Shown: piece after piece, positions 63,353-64,000 of the stretch
Position numbering within the stretch: position 1 is the stretch's first letter
Layout of the letters: the number at the start of each line of letters is the position of its first letter
Source: Maribellus sp. YY47
GTDB lineage: Bacteria > Bacteroidota > Bacteroidia > Bacteroidales > Prolixibacteraceae
DNA: 64,000 nucleotides
Direction: 5' to 3'
Assembly: GCF_023111095.1 (NCBI RefSeq)
Contig: NZ_JALGYW010000007.1
Span: forward strand, 159,565 to 223,564
Translations under genes and position numbers: made by a program
The notes under the pieces: generated by a model
What the model was told of the DNA's origin: nothing
Database searches by the model: none
The model's input: only the letters and a program-made list of their open reading frames with translations

Positions 63353-63720
63353 TCCAATATAAAAGCCTCAATTTTCTTTAAAACTGTGAATACATCATTT
63401 TCAATTTCTTCATTTTTAATTCGCAGAATACATAGTCCTGCTCCGTTTAGAATCTCCTCCCTCTTCCGATCTCTTCCTTTCTGAAACTCATGAATCTTAC
63501 CATCAACTTCAATCACAAGCTTTTTTTCAGCACAATAAAAATCAGGAATGAAATATTTTGGCTCGTTGTTAATCCTATCATAAATAATCGGATGTTGACG
63601 TAGAAATTTCAATCCAAGAAACTTTCGACCTCTCAGTTTCTGCCATAGAATAAGCTCTTCTTCCGTCATTTCACGACGAAGCTTTCTAGCTCGACTAATT
63701 GGTGTATGATTGTTACTCAT
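63340..63720 (-). CDS. DUF559 nuclease-like protein embedded in the repeat array
   Basis: 126 residues of the DUF559 (Vsr/PD-(D/E)xK-like) family. An N-terminal RARKLRREMTEEELILWQKL helix, GLKFLRQHPI, then FIPDFYC (D60) and LVIEVDGKIHEFQ (E71, D73, K75, H77), give an apparently intact active site. Such proteins resemble very-short-patch-repair and homing-type endonucleases. The gene lies between repeat units R5 and R6, where a ~58-bp linker would otherwise be, and its final codons are repeat sequence. This suggests the gene and repeats move or are maintained together, which is inference. Confidence 0.85.
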   Translation of the reverse strand: MSNNHTPISRARKLRREMTEEELILWQKLRGRKFLGLKFLRQHPIIYDRINNEPKYFIPDFYCAEKKLVIEVDGKIHEFQKGRDRKREEILNGAGLCILRIKNEEIENDVFTVLKKIEAFILENSP

Positions 63721-63748
63721 CGTTTCAAATTATCCATTCATGTTTTTT

Positions 63749-63815
63749 ACTCTCCCTCTTCTCCCTCTCTATGCATAGAGAGGGACGATACGTCTGCTGA
63801 CGGATCAGGGTGAGT
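63749..63815. repeat. Palindromic repeat unit R6
   Basis: A 67-bp unit, ATGCAT centre, 28 bases upstream of the DUF559 start codon. Ends ACTCTCCCT / AGGGTGAGT, followed by the conserved linker. Confidence 0.85.
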
Positions 63816-63873
63816 AGTTTTAATTCAACTTCTTGCGCCTTTTATCATCATTTCATTGCCTTCTTTTAGAACC

Positions 63874-63940
63874 ACTCTCCCTCTTCTCCCTCTCTATGCA
63901 TAGAGAGGGACGATACGTCTGCTGACGGATCAGGGTGAGT
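63874..63940. repeat. Palindromic repeat unit R7
   Basis: A 67-bp unit, identical in plan to R6 and 125 bases from it. The following linker runs to the window edge (TTTTAGAACCAC), so the array continues beyond 64,000. Confidence 0.85.
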
Positions 63941-64000
63941 AGTTTTAATTCAACTTCTTGCGCCTTTTATCATCATTTCATTGCCTTCTTTTAGAACCAC

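Noticed and set aside
62535..64000. Regularly spaced palindromes resembling a CRISPR array
   Set aside because: The segments between repeats are conserved with each other, not unique spacers; units are ~67 bp with two hairpins, and no cas gene is present.

Overview
The window looks like chromosomal DNA of a Bacteroidota member, probably of the Marinilabiliales/Prolixibacteraceae type. The support is a T9SS type B sorting domain, an S46 dipeptidyl-peptidase, a GH97 enzyme, a SusB-era glycan and glycogen gene set, GSCFA and FISUMP domains, and -7 promoter elements of the form TAnnTTTG. The genus assignment is inference.

Positions 1-19,030 are an accessory island. It is visibly richer in A+T than the rest and full of orphan genes, and it stops at the 3' end of a CAU-anticodon tRNA (19,034-19,108, minus strand). 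It carries a Sak4/RecA-like ATPase with a DUF3871 gene, a protein that looks like a DnaQ-fold exonuclease with its catalytic residues replaced, two paralogous small acidic proteins, an XRE repressor with two matching operators, and a Type I restriction-modification locus. That locus is ordered hsdR-hsdS-(putative AbiC-like membrane protein)-(agmatine/peptidylarginine deiminase-like protein)-hsdM, followed by a HepT-like protein and further unknowns. No integrase or left attachment site is visible, so the left end is probably outside the window.

Positions 19,250-42,700 are ordinary chromosome: a Tat-exported Gfo/Idh/MocA oxidoreductase, an OsmC protein, a LytS/LytTR two-component pair, a DEAD-box helicase, an outer-membrane barrel, a creatininase-family protein, an S46 peptidase, RNases HI and HII, phosphatidylserine decarboxylase, GH97, a glycosyltransferase divergent from a polysaccharide flippase, frr, pyrH, and an acyl-CoA ligase with an XRE-cupin regulator. 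A six-copy 41-bp tandem repeat with covarying inverted repeats lies between the convergent GH97 and rnhB genes.

Positions 42,890-53,479 form a minus-strand glycogen cluster transcribed glgB, GSCFA, debranching enzyme, GT4 synthase-like protein, GH57, glgP. Together these can elongate, branch, debranch and phosphorolyse storage glucan. The GH57 protein lacks the motif-4 Asp.

Positions 53,480-64,000 are rich in repeats. They hold a Cys/Met PLP enzyme, a 203-bp MITE-like element, three minus-strand secreted proteins (one with a T9SS type B domain), degenerate heptamer repeats in the gaps between them, and an array of palindromic repeat units of about 67 bp spaced about 125 bp apart. A DUF559 nuclease-like gene is embedded in that array, and its stop codon is formed by the end of a repeat unit. 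This nuclease-plus-palindrome array is the best candidate for an undescribed system here.
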